In this document: positions 10,698 through 21,639 of the stretch, piece by piece
Layout: each line of letters opens with the position of its first letter
How positions within the stretch are numbered: position 1 is the stretch's first letter
Notes under the pieces: model-generated
Told to the model about the DNA's origin: nothing
Databases searched by the model: none
The model's input: only the letters and a program-made list of their open reading frames with translations
Source of the DNA: Molossus alvarezi
Taxonomy: Eukaryota; Chordata; Mammalia; Chiroptera; Molossidae
Direction of reading: 5' to 3'
DNA length: 64,000 nt
NCBI GenBank assembly: GCA_037176705.1
Contig: CM073908.1
Location: 128,391,430-128,455,429 of the forward strand
Program-made: the position numbers and the translations under genes

Positions 10698-12190
10698 TGA
10701 AGTACCAGGCTTTTCTAATTACAATGACTTTATACTATAATTTGATATCTGGTACTGTGATCCTCCCTACTTTCTCAAGATTGCTGTGGCTATTAGGGGT
10801 CTTTTTGACATATACATCAACGGAACAGATCAGAGAACCTCAAAATCAACACAAACCATTACACTCAATATTTGACAAAGGAGACGAAAACATACAATAG
10901 AGTAAAAACAGTCTCTTCAATAAATGGTGCTGGGAAAATTGGACAAGTACATGCAGAAAAAATAAAACTAGACCAACAACTTCCACCATACACAAGAATA
11001 AACTCCAAATGGATAAAAGACTTAAATGTAAGTCGTGAAACCATAAAAGTCCTAGAAGAAACCATAGACAGCAAAGTCTCAGATATCTCCCACAGCAGAA
11101 TTTTCACTGATACATCATCTAGGGTAAGAGAAACAAAGGGAAAAAGAAACAAATGGGAGTACATCAAACAAAAAAGCTTCTACATAGCAAAAGAAACCAT
11201 CAACAAAATGAAAAGGGAACCCACTGTATGGGAGAGCATATTTGCCAATGATACATCAGATAAGGGGTTAATTTCCAATACATATAGAGTGCTCATACAA
11301 CTCCACAAAAGGAAGACAAAAAACCCAATTAAAAATGGGCAGAGGGCATAAATAGATACTTCTTCAAACAGGACATACAAATGGCTAAGCAACGTATGAA
11401 AAAATGTTCAACATAACTAATCATTAGAGAGATGGAAATTAAAACAACTGTGAAGGACCACCTCACACCTGCCAGAATGGCTGCCATCAACAAACCCTCA
11501 AACAAGTGCTGGCAAGGGTGTGGAGAAAAGGGGACTCTAGTACACTGCTGGTGGGAATGCAGACTGGTGCAGCCACTATGGAAAACAAGATGGTGCTTCC
11601 TCAAAAAATTAAAAATGGAACTGCCCTTTGACCCAGTGACCCCACTTTTAGGACTATATCCTAAGAAGCCTGAAAACACCAATCAGAAAGAATATATGCA
11701 CCCCCTATGTTCATAGCAGTGCTATTTACAGTCGCTAAGATTTGGAAATAGCCCAAGTGTCCATCAGTAGATGAGTGGATAAAAAAAAGGTGTTTTACAT
11801 TTACACAATGGAATACTATGCAGCTAAGAAAGATCTCTTACCCTTTGAGACAACATAGAGGGACCTGGAGAGTATTATGCTGAGGAAAATAAGCCAGTCA
11901 GAGAAAGACAAGTACCATATGATCTCACTTATTTATGAAACATCATGAACAAAATAAGCTGTCAACCAAAATAGATACAGAGTCATGGAAGTAGGGAACA
12001 GACTGACAAACCTCAGAGGGATGGGACATGGAAAGAGATAAACCAAAGAACTTATATGCATATATGCACAACCAATGGACACAGACAATAGGTTGGGGAA
12101 AGCAGGAGGGGGGTGGGAGCGGGAAGGAGGGGGTCAATGGGGAAAAAAGAGGGACATCTGTAATACTTTCAACAATAAAAAAAACAAAAC
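10698..12190 (+). mobile_element. L1 with inverted 5' segment (twin-priming structure)
   Basis: From about 10698 to 10806 the sequence is L1 ORF2 in reverse. It matches, on the same plus strand, the minus-oriented L1 at about 59665-59785. From about 10808 to 12190 the sequence is L1 ORF2 and 3' UTR in the forward direction, and resumes close to where the inverted part stops in L1 coordinates. The 3' UTR contains the 'aaccaaagaacttatatgca' and G-rich blocks and ends in an A-rich tail (12170-12190). The inverted-then-direct arrangement is the known product of twin priming. No clear TSD was found. Confidence 0.9.
10808..11948 (+). pseudogene. L1 ORF2 C-terminal remnant
   Basis: Broken frames encode the C-terminal part of the L1 ORF2 protein, downstream of the reverse transcriptase domain. 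The first (10872-11351) includes [10 protein letters not shown]-like VWESIF and SDKGLIS. The second (11432-11716) includes [10 protein letters not shown], the Cys/His-containing [14 protein letters not shown], and [17 protein letters not shown]. Frame changes separate them, and the reverse transcriptase and endonuclease are absent, so nothing functional can be made. Confidence 0.9.
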
Positions 12191-12259
12191 ATAGAAAGCA
12201 GTTGTTTCAGCTTATTGCCTTTAGATATCCTACAGATCAGAAAACTGAATGTCAGTGTT

Positions 12260-12375
12260 TCCACTAACTGCTTGAGACAACATTCTTAAACTCTACCTGA
12301 AACATAATTTCATCATAAAAGTATGATCTTGGTTGCACTTAGTAGGTGTTCAATAAAGGTTTGTGGAAGAAAGGA
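12260..12375 (+). mobile_element. L2 or MIR 3' end
   Basis: The 'cacttagtaggtgttcaataaaggtttg' region resembles the shared L2 and MIR 3' end. It is short, so the family is uncertain. Confidence 0.5.
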
Positions 12376-12589
12376 AGAACTGATACACTGTGTCTGTGTG
12401 TGTGTAGGGGGGCGGGTGGTAATTAGAATTCCATCACTGCTATCCCAGTGTAGTTTATATTCTCCTACTCGTTATCTAATCTATACTGTTTAATTCTTCT
12501 TATTTTTCTAGAAATGTTAATGAAGACAAAAGTGACAGTGAATCTAGGAAGTACTTTCAAACTATGAATATTATTATCTTTTAACTGGA

Positions 12590-12760
12590 TAATTTTCTGT
12601 TCAGTTGCTTGTGTAAATTGAGACAAGCTAGACTATAAGCTCCTTGGGGGCAGGGTGTCTTTCTCAGGTCTTTAACACTGTGTCTGTGGGTACAGCACTG
12701 CCTAGTATAAATAGAGCCCAGAAAATATTGATAAATAAAGGTGGAATCTACCCGCAAGTG
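12590..12760 (+). mobile_element. L2 3' end fragment
   Basis: 'gactataagctccttggggg' followed by 'cagggtgtctttc' and 'gataaataaagg' follows the L2 3' UTR pattern (stop-like 'aagctcc...gggcaggg', then a short 'caataaat' end). Confidence 0.55.
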
Positions 12761-12769
12761 AAGAATAAC

Positions 12770-13540
12770 AGATAGTGGCAATGAAGATGAGAGTAAATTC
12801 TCCCCAGTGGATATTTCTCATGGGATCTTGGAGAAAGCAGATTAGGATTTGAGAAAGGTTTATAACTTTCTTTGCATTGTATGTTTTTCATAAGTAAAAA
12901 AAGAGAATTTTTCCTCAATACCCAAGGGTGCAGATATTCACTGGGCTGCATAAAAACAAACACAGTGACAACAGTCACTAAAATATTTATTCTTTTTGAG
13001 GAAACATGGGAACACAGATAACTCTAAGATGGATTCATACACCCAGTTAGAATTCAGTCCAAAAATCACACTTCAGTAAAAGAGGAAAATTCCTATTACA
13101 TTAGAAATGCTGCACCAGACAGATGAGATACTGAAAGGAAAACAGAACACCCTCATTAGGTCTTCCATGTTTGTACATTCATACTAACCAATCATCTATA
13201 ACTTCTACAATTCTCAGATAATACTGAAACAAGTCATTGGCATTTAGTGATATGAGCCTGGAGGGGAGACTATTTGCAGGTGGTTTGCTCCATTTGGAGA
13301 TAAGCTGATCTGACACCATTAATGGTCTAGTGTAAATACATTTCACACTTCATCTCTCCATTTAAACTGATCAAATGTTTTATATTTATATTTTATTTTC
13401 CTGTCTTTTCCTTTTTAGGGAATTAATTATTGGATGCTAGCAAATGTTATAAATGAAAACCAATATCAGACAATGCAGACCTAAACTTTGAATGCCAAGA
13501 CACAGCTGTTGAAAATTTGTGGATTTCTGTTGCTTAAACC
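12770..13540. other. Unassigned sequence
   Basis: No gene or recognisable repeat. Confidence 0.4.
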
Positions 13541-13544
13541 CTGG

Positions 13545-13640
13545 TTACACAGTGTGACCTTGGAGCAGCAGTAGTATCACCAAGAAGCCCAAATGCACAA
13601 TTTCAGGACCTACCTTGACCTACTGAATCACCATATACAT
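13545..13640. mobile_element. hAT-type DNA transposon fragment (MER-like)
   Basis: 'gtgtgaccttggagcagcag', 'aagcccaaatgcacaattt' and 'ctaccttgacctactgaatc' follow in order a common nonautonomous hAT-Charlie consensus (accagcagcatcagcatcacc...acctactgaatcag). It is cut off where the Ves SINE starts. The exact family is not certain. Confidence 0.5.
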
Positions 13641-13866
13641 TTATTTATTTATTTTAATCTTTTTCAATAATCAATAATTTTAGAGAGAGACGAAGGGAGA
13701 GAGAGATAGAAACATCGATGAGAGAGAACATCGATTGACCGCCTCCTGCAAGCCCCCCACAGGGGACTTGGCCCACAGCCTGGGCATGTGCCCTGACCGG
13801 GATTTCAACCAGTGACCTCTTGGTGCATGGGTTGATGCTCAACCACTGAGCCACACCGGCCAGGCA
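13641..13866 (-). mobile_element. Ves SINE (type A), inverted
   Basis: The GA-rich block, 'catcgatgagagagaacatc', 'cctcctgcaagcccccca' and the reversed head ending 'gagccacaccggccaggc' identify a minus-strand type A copy. It seems to interrupt the hAT fragment just upstream. No clear TSD is visible, in part because the left flank is a TTTA-rich run. Confidence 0.94.
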
Positions 13867-14316
13867 AGAATAAAGTTTTTGCAAAAAAGGACTTAGAATC
13901 TCAATATGAATGTATTTAAGGAAAAGGTCTTGGCCCTACATAAAAATAATTAATACATGTACTTTATTTTATTAAGCGGTGTTCATTTCACATGCATAAT
14001 CTATTTCTATGATTTCATGCTTTACCCTAACAGCCATCAGACTTGATTATGTCAGATAAGTCAATACTTCTTTAGAAAATGCCTTATCAAAATATTTTCA
14101 AACTTCGTCCACCTCTACTCACTGGTACCAATCAATGGCCTTCATTTCAGAAGCACAATGTGTTGACAGAGACTATTACAATGAGAATATCCTGGGTCAT
14201 GGTATTGTGTTGAAGAATAAAACGATGTTAAGAACTACTAATTTAAAGACAAATACATGCTTATTTCATTCATATATATATGTATATATAATTGTTGAAA
14301 GTATTATAGATGTCCC
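13867..14316. other. Unassigned sequence
   Basis: Nothing recognisable lies between two minus-strand Ves copies. Confidence 0.4.
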
Positions 14317-14580
14317 TCCTTTTTATTTTATTTATTTTATTTTTATTTTATTTTTTTTATTTTAGAGAGAGAGAAAGGGAGAGGGAAAGAGAGACAGAAA
14401 CATTGATGAGAGAGAAGATTGATCACCCACCTCCTGCATGCCCTGCACTGGGGATCGGGCCCACAACCTGGCATTTGAACCCCATCGTGCCCTGACCGAG
14501 AATTGAACTGGCAACCTCTTGGTACATTGGTTGATGCTCAACCACTGAGTCACACAGACCGGGCAGTTCCTTTTTATTTT
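14317..14580 (-). mobile_element. Ves SINE (type A), inverted, with TTTTA tail
   Basis: This minus-strand type A copy has a tail expanded into a TTTTA/TTTA run (about 14321-14363). The direct repeat tcctttttatttt at 14317-14329 and 14568-14580 is a plausible 13-bp TSD, although part of it is low-complexity. The head end reads 'gagtcacacagaccgggc'. Confidence 0.93.
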
Positions 14581-15978
14581 TAATATTGCATTGCCATTTG
14601 TAGTAAATTTAAATGGCTATATATATAATTTATAATTTACTTATGATATATATTGAAGATACGTTTTCTAGATGCAAATGTTTACCTATATTTATGAGGG
14701 AAGACCTAGCAAATTATAAAAACCTGCAAATAGTAAATATAAAAACAAAAAGCTTTTAATCTAGATTTGTTTTATGATGCCCACAAATGTAGAGCTCTAG
14801 ATTAAAATGTTACTTTCCATAAATTGTCAGAAGAATCTCTCACCTGCATTTCTTCGACATGTGTGTACTTGACAGGCCATGAAGTTTCCAAGTATCTGAA
14901 ACATTGCCCCTCTGAGATAAAAAGGCACCACGTGAAAATTTTTGTGCAGAGCATCTCTGCCTGGATCTTGTTTAATATGAACAGACAGAAGCTATCCTAG
15001 GGGCTGTCCACCATTGACTGGACCTGGGCACAAACCAGAGGGAAGTCAGTGCACTATGAGGCCGATTGCCTATCTAAGATACCTTGATTTGAAACCTTGT
15101 TTATCAGAGGTGTTAAATACTAGATCATAGAAAACTGATTCAATCATGTCTTCTCAATGGAAAAGTGTTGGAGATAGATGAACAATGAGAACCAGGGCCA
15201 CTTAATTTCATGTTATGTCCCAATAAGACAGAGCTATAATGTCTAGTTCTCCCTGACAGTTGATGTATTTTCCTGTTTTAGAAATATTATGTCTTTTTCC
15301 CCACAGTTCTCAGGGTAAACCAATCTTAATTTGTACACTCCTCTTACATTCAGCTGATGTGCTATATTATTTATAATAAAGTAAACATTACCCTTCATTT
15401 TAAACATATTTAAAAAACACAGTAACCACTTTGCAAATTATAGAAAATGTGATTTCATTCAAATGTGAATTGATTCTCAAACTAGAGAAAAGGATATTTT
15501 ATACATTTATTTTATATGATTATATGTCCAATACAGTGACACTCACATACAAGAAACTCATACAAAATTACAAACAAGTTAATCATCAGGAAAAAACTTT
15601 TGTGCTGTCTAGGGGCTCACCTTTCTCACATCAAATTTTGCAAGTGGCAATAATCAAAATATATTAATATGAAAGACACTGAAATAAATCCAGACATTAC
15701 TTATTAACCACATGTACAATGGCAAGTAAGGAAGTAAGACCAATGAACTGCTTTTTAAATTAAATAATCAAACATAAAACCTCTTTTAGATGGCACAAAA
15801 TTGCTTTACCTGGTAATATTTATATGTATTCACACTAAAGCATTGAATCTAAGCCAGTACTATAAAGCTGAAGTAGAACAGATTTCTAGTTCCAAAGCCA
15901 TTCAGCATGACACCTTCAAGGGAGTGTCCTCAATAAATATTAGTTAGATAAATTAGTAGCAACAACTATTATCACATA
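14581..15978. other. Unassigned AT-rich sequence
   Basis: About 1.4 kb. No gene. The plus-strand open frame at 15431-15667 shows no recognisable domain. 'cctcaataaatattagttag' near 15928 is faintly MIR/L2-like. Confidence 0.4.
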
Positions 15979-16872
15979 ATGTACAGCTGTTCTTTTTTTA
16001 AATTTGCCTTTATTGTTTAATTTGTCTTTATTATTACAGATGTTGTTGCTTTTCACCCCATTAACACCCTCCTCCCTGCTCCCATCACTCCCCTTCAACG
16101 CACTTTTGTCTGTGTCCATCAGTTATCATATACACATATAAAGTCTTCAGTTTATCTCTCCCTGCCCTCTCACTCCCCTTCCCTCAGGGGTTTGTCAGTC
16201 TATTCTCTACTTCCATGTCCCTGGATCTATTTTGTTCATCAGCTTATTTTGTTCATTTTATTCCACAAACAAGTGAGATTATGTAGTACTTTCTCTGACT
16301 GGCTTATTTTGCATAGCATAATACTCTCCAGGTCCTTCCATTTTGTCTCAAAGGATAAGAGATCTTTCTTTCTTACAGCTGCATAGTATTCCATTGTGTA
16401 TATGTACCACAGCTTTGTTATCCACTCATCTACTGAAGGACACTTGGGCTGTTTCCAGATCTTTGCTATTGTGAATAGAACTGCTATGAACATAGGGGTG
16501 CATATATTCTTTCTGATTGATGTTTTCAGGCTTCTTAGGATATATTCCTAGAAGTAGGATCAATGGGTCAAATGCCAATTCTATTTTTAATTTTTTGAGG
16601 AAGCTCCATACTGTTTTCCATAGTGGCTGCACCAGTCTGCATTCCCACTAGCAGGGTACTAGAGTCCCCTTTTCTGCACACCCTCACCAGCACTTGTGTG
16701 ATGATTTGTTGATGGCTGCCATGCTGGCAGGTGTGAAGTGATACTTCACAGTTGTTTTAATTTGCATCTCTCAAATGATTAGTGATGTTAAAAATTTTTT
16801 CATACATCTTTTGGTCATTTTTATGTCTTCTTTGGAGAAGTATCTATTCAGGTCCTCTGTCCTGATGTACAG
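15979..16872 (-). mobile_element. 5'-truncated L1, inverted
   Basis: The reversed L1 3' UTR starts near 16000 ('ttacagatgttgttgc', then the C-rich block) and continues into reversed ORF2 to about 16864. It parallels the minus-oriented L1 at 57.7-59.1 kb. A short direct repeat atgtacag (15979-15986 and 16865-16872) is a possible TSD, but at 8 bp it is weak. It encodes only the ORF2 C-terminus, in broken frames (16239-16493 carries WIKQP-like IWKQPKCPSVDEW and YTMEYYAAVRKKDL). Confidence 0.93.
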
Positions 16873-17043
16873 TTTTTTTCCATAGTGCATATTTTATAAG
16901 GTCTTGTAGTAGCAGTTTCCAAATTATATTCCATATAACAAAAGTTTCTGAATAGATATCAATAGATATAATGTGCAAAAAGGTTTATTTGTTCAAATGC
17001 TTGTAGGACATGCTGGATGCTATGGACATCTCTTGGAGCAGCT

Positions 17044-17280
17044 GAATGCAGATTTTAATAGTTTTTATTGATTTTTAGAGAGGGGGAGAGACAGGGAGAC
17101 CGAGAGAGAAAAAAAGAAGTATCCATGTGAGAGTGCAACATTGATCTGCCGCTTCCTGCATGGCTCCCACTGGGGATCGATCCTGCAACCCAGGCATGTG
17201 CCCTTGCCTGAGAATCAAATCAGCACAAGATGACACTCAACAAACTGAGCCACACTGGCCAGGGCCGAATACATTTTTTA
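17044..17280 (-). mobile_element. Ves SINE, inverted
   Basis: It has the reversed tail 'gtttttattgatttttagag', a GA-rich block, 'cccactggggatcgatcctg' and the head end 'gagccacactggccagggcc'. The flanks gaatgcagatttta (17044-17057) and gaatacatttttta (17267-17280) agree at 11 of 14 positions and are probably a decayed TSD. The part between B box and head is shortened. Confidence 0.9.
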
Positions 17281-17548
17281 AAAAAAGTTCTGAAAAGTCC
17301 AACAGGCATTTATTAAATTTATCTGTATTGATTCTAGTTTCTCCCAAAGTTGTTTCTCCATAGAACTGTTTACCAAAGAATGCTTACTAATATTGCATAG
17401 AAAATTGACATTCTATGACAGTTTAGTCCACTACCATACAGACATTTCTTTTTAATCAAATGCTGTTGAAATAAGTAAAAGCATTAACTTTTTGCAAGTA
17501 AGAAAAGTAAGAGAATCATTAGTTCCCGATGCTTACCCAAAGATCAAA
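17281..17548. other. Unassigned sequence
   Basis: Nothing recognisable. Confidence 0.4.
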
Positions 17549-17846
17549 AAAAAAAAAAAAGCATATGATTTCATTCATATATGGAATTTAATGAACAAAC
17601 TGAACTACAAAGCTAAACGCAGAGAGATTCATAGAGAGCTGTTGGCAGCTGGTGGTGGGGTGAGTGTGGAGGTGGAGGAACTGAGCAAAAAAGAAAAAAA
17701 AAAAGAAGAGAACCCATGCATATGGACAACTGCGTTGATTGCAGGGTGTGGGGAGGTGGATGGGGGGAGGTGGAAGAGAATATAGAGAGGGAAAATGATG
17801 ATGGATAAATAAATAAATAAATAAATAAACAAATAAATAAATAAAG
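17549..17846 (+). mobile_element. L1-like 3' end with (AAAT)n tail
   Basis: 'gcatatgatttcattcatat' and 'atggaatttaatgaacaaac' resemble the last ORF2 codons of L1. A G-rich 3' UTR with 'ggggaggtggatgggggg' and a tail of AAAT repeats (17804-17846) follow. The UTR differs from both other L1 types in the window. A 15-A run (17549-17563) precedes it. No TSD was found. Confidence 0.6.
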
Positions 17847-17849
17847 TTT

Positions 17850-19077
17850 AAAAAAATAAGTAATTACTATGTTTCTACCGATATGGACTACAAAATATAC
17901 TATCCTAGATTTTAATTAAAAGGACTTTCCAAAAGTGACAATTTTTTCTAGTGGTAATTAAGAAAATCTAGAAGTAGAAACAAATTGTTTTACATAACTC
18001 ATGTTCAAATACAAAATAATTATAAGATTTTGCTTTCTGTCTGTGTACTGGTGACTGGAAATGGTTTCAAATCTCTCATTTGGACATGAAATTATTGGCT
18101 GATGATTCTTAAACATTTTAAATTATCTCAAAAAAATGGTGTTTTCTCCTCTTTCTAAATTTCTGTAGGTTCCTTTTTAAATTTGCAAGCAGGAAAAGTA
18201 TAGACCATTAGTAATTATTCTTGTGTTAGTGTATACTGTGTAAAAACAGGAGAGGAAAAACAGTATGAATTCTTTAGTTAAACATATTTTTTTTTTCAAA
18301 TGTAACTGGACAAGAGTATGTCTTTTGACTAAATTGTGATCATCTTTCACAGGCACTTAGATGCCAAAGATAAAGTGTTGACAGCTTCTGTCTCAAGTCT
18401 TCTTGTAGCTAATAAGAGAGTTGATGCCAACTTGGCAGCATCAATGCCCTGTTGAATAGGTGAGAAATATCCCTGAGTCTGGGTAAGAAATTTAGCCTGG
18501 CAGCTGGGGTTAATTCTATAGAAAGCAATCACAGGCAGAATAAGGAGCTGTATTTTGAATTGCTACAAGAAAACCTATCATTAAAATATGATAGGTATAT
18601 TACAATAAAGATTACAATTTCCATCATAGAGTGTTGGCAATTTTGGATTTAATATTAGTAGTTCAAATATTTAAGAACAACCTTTAAAGGTTCTGATATC
18701 ATTAAATCCATTTGTCCTTCTCCAGTATGGCTTTCTTCCCTTATGGTTCTATTTTTAAAAGCATTTTCCATCCTAATTTTATATGAATATTCAATTAAAG
18801 TGTTCTCCTGTACTTTTTTAGTTTTAATTTTATATTTACATAATTACTATACCTGAAGTTAACTTTAGTGTATGCTATACAGAAGGGATCCAACTTTTTT
18901 CTTTCGAAATGGTAGTGTGTGTTCAAATACCATTTGAAAAATAAACTATATGATTATTTGAAATAAAGTTTTTATAAAAAGCTACATTTGTATTTAAATT
19001 TTTGCAGTTTGTGTACTCATTATTATCCTTGGTAGATGTGTCTGATATATCTGCCTATTCCTATAACAATGCCTTAA
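17850..19077. other. Unassigned sequence
   Basis: About 1.2 kb. The minus-strand open frame 18347-18532 has a balanced composition but no recognised domain and is probably chance. Confidence 0.4.
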
Positions 19078-19312
19078 AAACATATTGTAGCTTTCCCTGG
19101 TCAGTGTGCCTCAGGTTGAGTATCGACCCATGTACCAAGAGGTCACCGGTTCAATTCTTGGTCAGGGCACATGCCCAAGTTGTGGGCCCAATCCACAGTG
19201 GGGGGCACGCAGGAGGCAGCCAATCGATGTTCTCTTTCATTGATGTTTCTATCTCCCTCTTCCTTCCTCTCTCTCTAAAATCAATAAAGAAAAAGAAACA
19301 TATTGTAGCTTT
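19078..19312 (+). mobile_element. Ves SINE (type A)
   Basis: This is a plus-strand type A copy with head 'ccctggtcagtgtgcctcag', B-box-like ggttcaattc, 'cagtggggggcacgcaggagg' and end 'taaaatcaataaag'. The TSD aaacatattgtagcttt is perfect over 17 bp (19078-19094 and 19296-19312). Confidence 0.96.
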
Positions 19313-19654
19313 AACACGTATTTTAATATTGGAATATGAAATTGATAATTTCATTCCTTAAAAAAATCGAACACTTTGCAAGGATTTACTCTAGATATAT
19401 TTTTTAATTCATCATGAGAATTGGAATCACTGGTGAAAAAGTTATTCTAATAAAAACTGGACTTTGATAATTTTAACAGCAAACCTTTAGACAGTTTCCA
19501 GTAACAAAAGATTCCAAAGCCAATGAAATTATTGCAAAGCAGTAAAAAGATGAACTCCCAACTTATATTGTGAAAATTGTATAAATGTTATACTAAAAGC
19601 AGACACATTTTAACAATCCATAGTCACATTCTAACTATCTTTGAAATCTCAGAC
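19313..19654. other. Unassigned sequence
   Basis: Nothing recognisable. Confidence 0.4.
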
Positions 19655-19940
19655 CAAATTCTACCTACCTCCTCTGTGAAAATCGGACCCCATCTCTGGC
19701 TGAAATTTATATCTTTTCTCCTCTGTATTCTGATAATTATTTGTTTGCAAATCTGCACTAGCATTTAATATATTATTTTATTATGAAAAATTTATTGTAT
19801 GAATTTATTCATGTACTGTTTAAATGGCAAGATCCTTCAGGTTAGAGCTCATGTAATATTTGTACTTATGTTCCCTACCACAACACAGGCACAATATCTT
19901 ATATTTAATAGGTAATCAATATATATTTGATAAATTAATT
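19655..19940 (+). mobile_element. L2 3' end fragment
   Basis: The 3' UTR order of L2 is visible in diverged form: 'ctcctctgtattctgataat', 'gcaagatccttcaggttaga', 'ccctaccacaacacaggcac' and 'taataggtaatcaatatat'. Confidence 0.55.
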
Positions 19941-19983
19941 AAAATTAGTAACTTTAGGGAATATAAGGAAGTACATATTTCTC

Positions 19984-20489
19984 TCTTTAATTTATTTTTT
20001 ATTTACTTAATTTATTATTATTATTTATTTTATCCTTACCCGAGGACATTTTTTCATTTTTTGTTCAGATAGGGAAGGAGGGAGAGAGAGGAAGAGAGAG
20101 AGAGAGAAACACCAACATGACAGGGACACACTGAGTGGCTGCGACAAACCAGGGCCGGAGACAAACTGCCACCGAGGTACGTGCCCTTAGCGGGAACCGA
20201 ACCCATGTCTCTCTGGACCGCAGGCTGACGCTCTAACCACTGAGCCAAACAAGCCAGGGCTATTTACTTAATTCATTTTTGTTACAGATGTTTCTCCTTT
20301 TCCACCCCTAGGTACCCTCCTCCCTATCCCGCACCCCATCCCAGCATTGTTGTCTATGTTCATTGGTTATACTTATATGCATAAGTTCTTTGGTTTATCT
20401 CTTCCCTCCCTTCCACCCCCTCCTTTAAGGTTTGTCAGTCTGAACCCTACTTCTATGCCTCTGGGTCTATTTTGTTCATCTTTAATTTA
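19984..20489 (-). mobile_element. 5'-truncated L1 3' end, split by a Ves SINE
   Basis: The reversed L1 3' UTR ('gttacagatgtttctccttt', C-rich block, 'agttctttggtttatctctt') runs from the A-tail near 19995 to a 5' truncation near 20478. A perfect 11-bp TSD, tctttaattta, lies at 19984-19994 and 20479-20489. A Ves SINE (20013-20260) interrupts the A-tail, so the L1 came first. Confidence 0.92.
20000..20273 (-). mobile_element. Ves SINE (type B), inverted, inside an L1 tail
   Basis: A minus-strand type B copy, recognisable by 'ccgaggtacgtgcccttagc' and 'gggaaccgaacccatg'. Its TSD tatttacttaatt is perfect at 20000-20012 and 20261-20273, and lies within the L1 A-tail. The 3' end beside the tail reads 'cgaggacattttttcatttt'. 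Confidence 0.96.
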
Positions 20490-20504
20490 ATTATAGCTAT
20501 TATT

Positions 20505-20760
20505 TTCATATGTTCAGCATGTTCCACATAATATGCTAAGCAACTTCCACATTATTCTCACAAAGCCTGATGAAATAGGTATTATTAGCCTCATTTGTCA
20601 CACGTTGTAACTAAGCACCTTTCATTTCACTCTATTTTATTTTCATGCAATTCTGTGAACTAGGTATTAGTGGCCACATTTTCCAGTTAACCAAGGGAGT
20701 GTCCCTCGCTTGAAAGTGGCAGACTGAAGGTTCAAATCCAATTCAGTTTGACTTTAAGCC
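20505..20760 (-). mobile_element. MIR fragments (probably two, inverted)
   Basis: Reversed MIR words occur twice in a row: 'tgatgaaataggtattatta' at about 20570, and 'gaactaggtattagtggcca' with 'gaaggttcaaatccaattca' at about 20657-20745. Two adjacent copies or one internally duplicated copy are both possible. Confidence 0.6.
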
Positions 20761-20800
20761 TGTGTGTGTGTGCACGCGCACATGCACGTGTGCACAGAAA
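20761..20800. repeat. Short TG/CG/CA alternating run
   Basis: Alternating purine-pyrimidine sequence (tgtgtgtgtgtgcacgcgca followed by catgcacgtgtgcac), of a kind able to form Z-DNA. It is short. Confidence 0.7.
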
Positions 20801-20989
20801 ATAGAAGAGATAGATATTAAATCTTACCAATACAGCAATGTAATGAAAGTTGCAGAAGAAATATCTACAATACAATATGTACAAGCACCTGCTATTGTGA
20901 ATCCAAAGAGCAACAGAGAAAGAAAAGGTCAGGGTACACTTTTTTAAATTTTCTGGCAAAGGGCACTAAACTAGGAAATTAAGAGAACA

Positions 20990-21240
20990 ATGGTTCAGTG
21001 TGTTTAAGAAACTCTTGGTCAAAACATATTAATTCTATGCGATGTGAATCATATCACAGGAAAGCTATTAAATAATTTCTTGGGGAGCTTTATAACATAC
21101 AGATCTGTATGCTCTACCTCAGGAGATTCTGCTTAGGTAGATCTGGAGAGGAACATAAGAATCTACATTTGTAGATATCACTTCTAGGTAATTCAGATGC
21201 AGGAGTTTAAACTACTTCCATTTTGAGAATCAATGCCATA
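20990..21240 (+). mobile_element. hAT-type DNA transposon fragment (MER-like)
   Basis: 'cttggggagctttataac', 'ctcaggagattctgcttagg', 'taattcagatgcaggagttt' and 'ttgagaatcaatg' follow in order the same nonautonomous hAT-Charlie consensus seen at 13.5 kb, which ends in a gagaaccactg-type inverted repeat. It is diverged. Confidence 0.55.
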
Positions 21241-21414
21241 AAGGGTTAAGACTGTAGAGACATTATATTTAGTTTTTCAGGTCTCATGCTCCACACCTCC
21301 AGTGGTGCCATTTGTATTATTTGCTATAGGAACGCCACCCTGTGAAGCGGTGCAGTGCACAACCTGTACAGATGGGAACACCATTCCTATAAAAGTACAT
21401 GTTATGATGGAAGG

Positions 21415-21635
21415 AGGACTAACATTTCCACAGTACTTGCAATCTGCCAGTTACTGTACTAGTTTTGACAGATAGATAATGGGTGATAGAAAGATAGATA
21501 GAAAACTTAGGTTTTATATAATCAATTTTATCAACATCATTTCAAGTTAGGTATTATCGCCTCTGTTATACATATAAAGAAACTTATATTCAAAGAAGTT
21601 TAATAACATTCCCCAGATTTCACAACTACAAATAA
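21415..21635 (-). mobile_element. MIR SINE, inverted, with a GATA insertion
   Basis: 'gccagttactgtactagttt' then 'agttaggtattatcgcctct' then 'cataaagaaact...'-like and 'cattccccagatttcacaac' follow the reversed MIR core. A small GATA-rich run (about 21470-21500) interrupts it. Confidence 0.6.
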
Positions 21636-21639
21636 TTTC

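Noticed and set aside
18347..18532. Possible retroposed gene fragment (61-codon minus-strand frame)
   Set aside because: The peptide looks more balanced than chance frames, but I recognise no parent protein, and no A tail or TSD flanks it.
19002..19361. 119-codon plus-strand open frame
   Set aside because: Most of it is the Ves SINE at 19095-19295 read through in one phase. Similar peptides come from the Ves copies at 13.7 and 41.5 kb.
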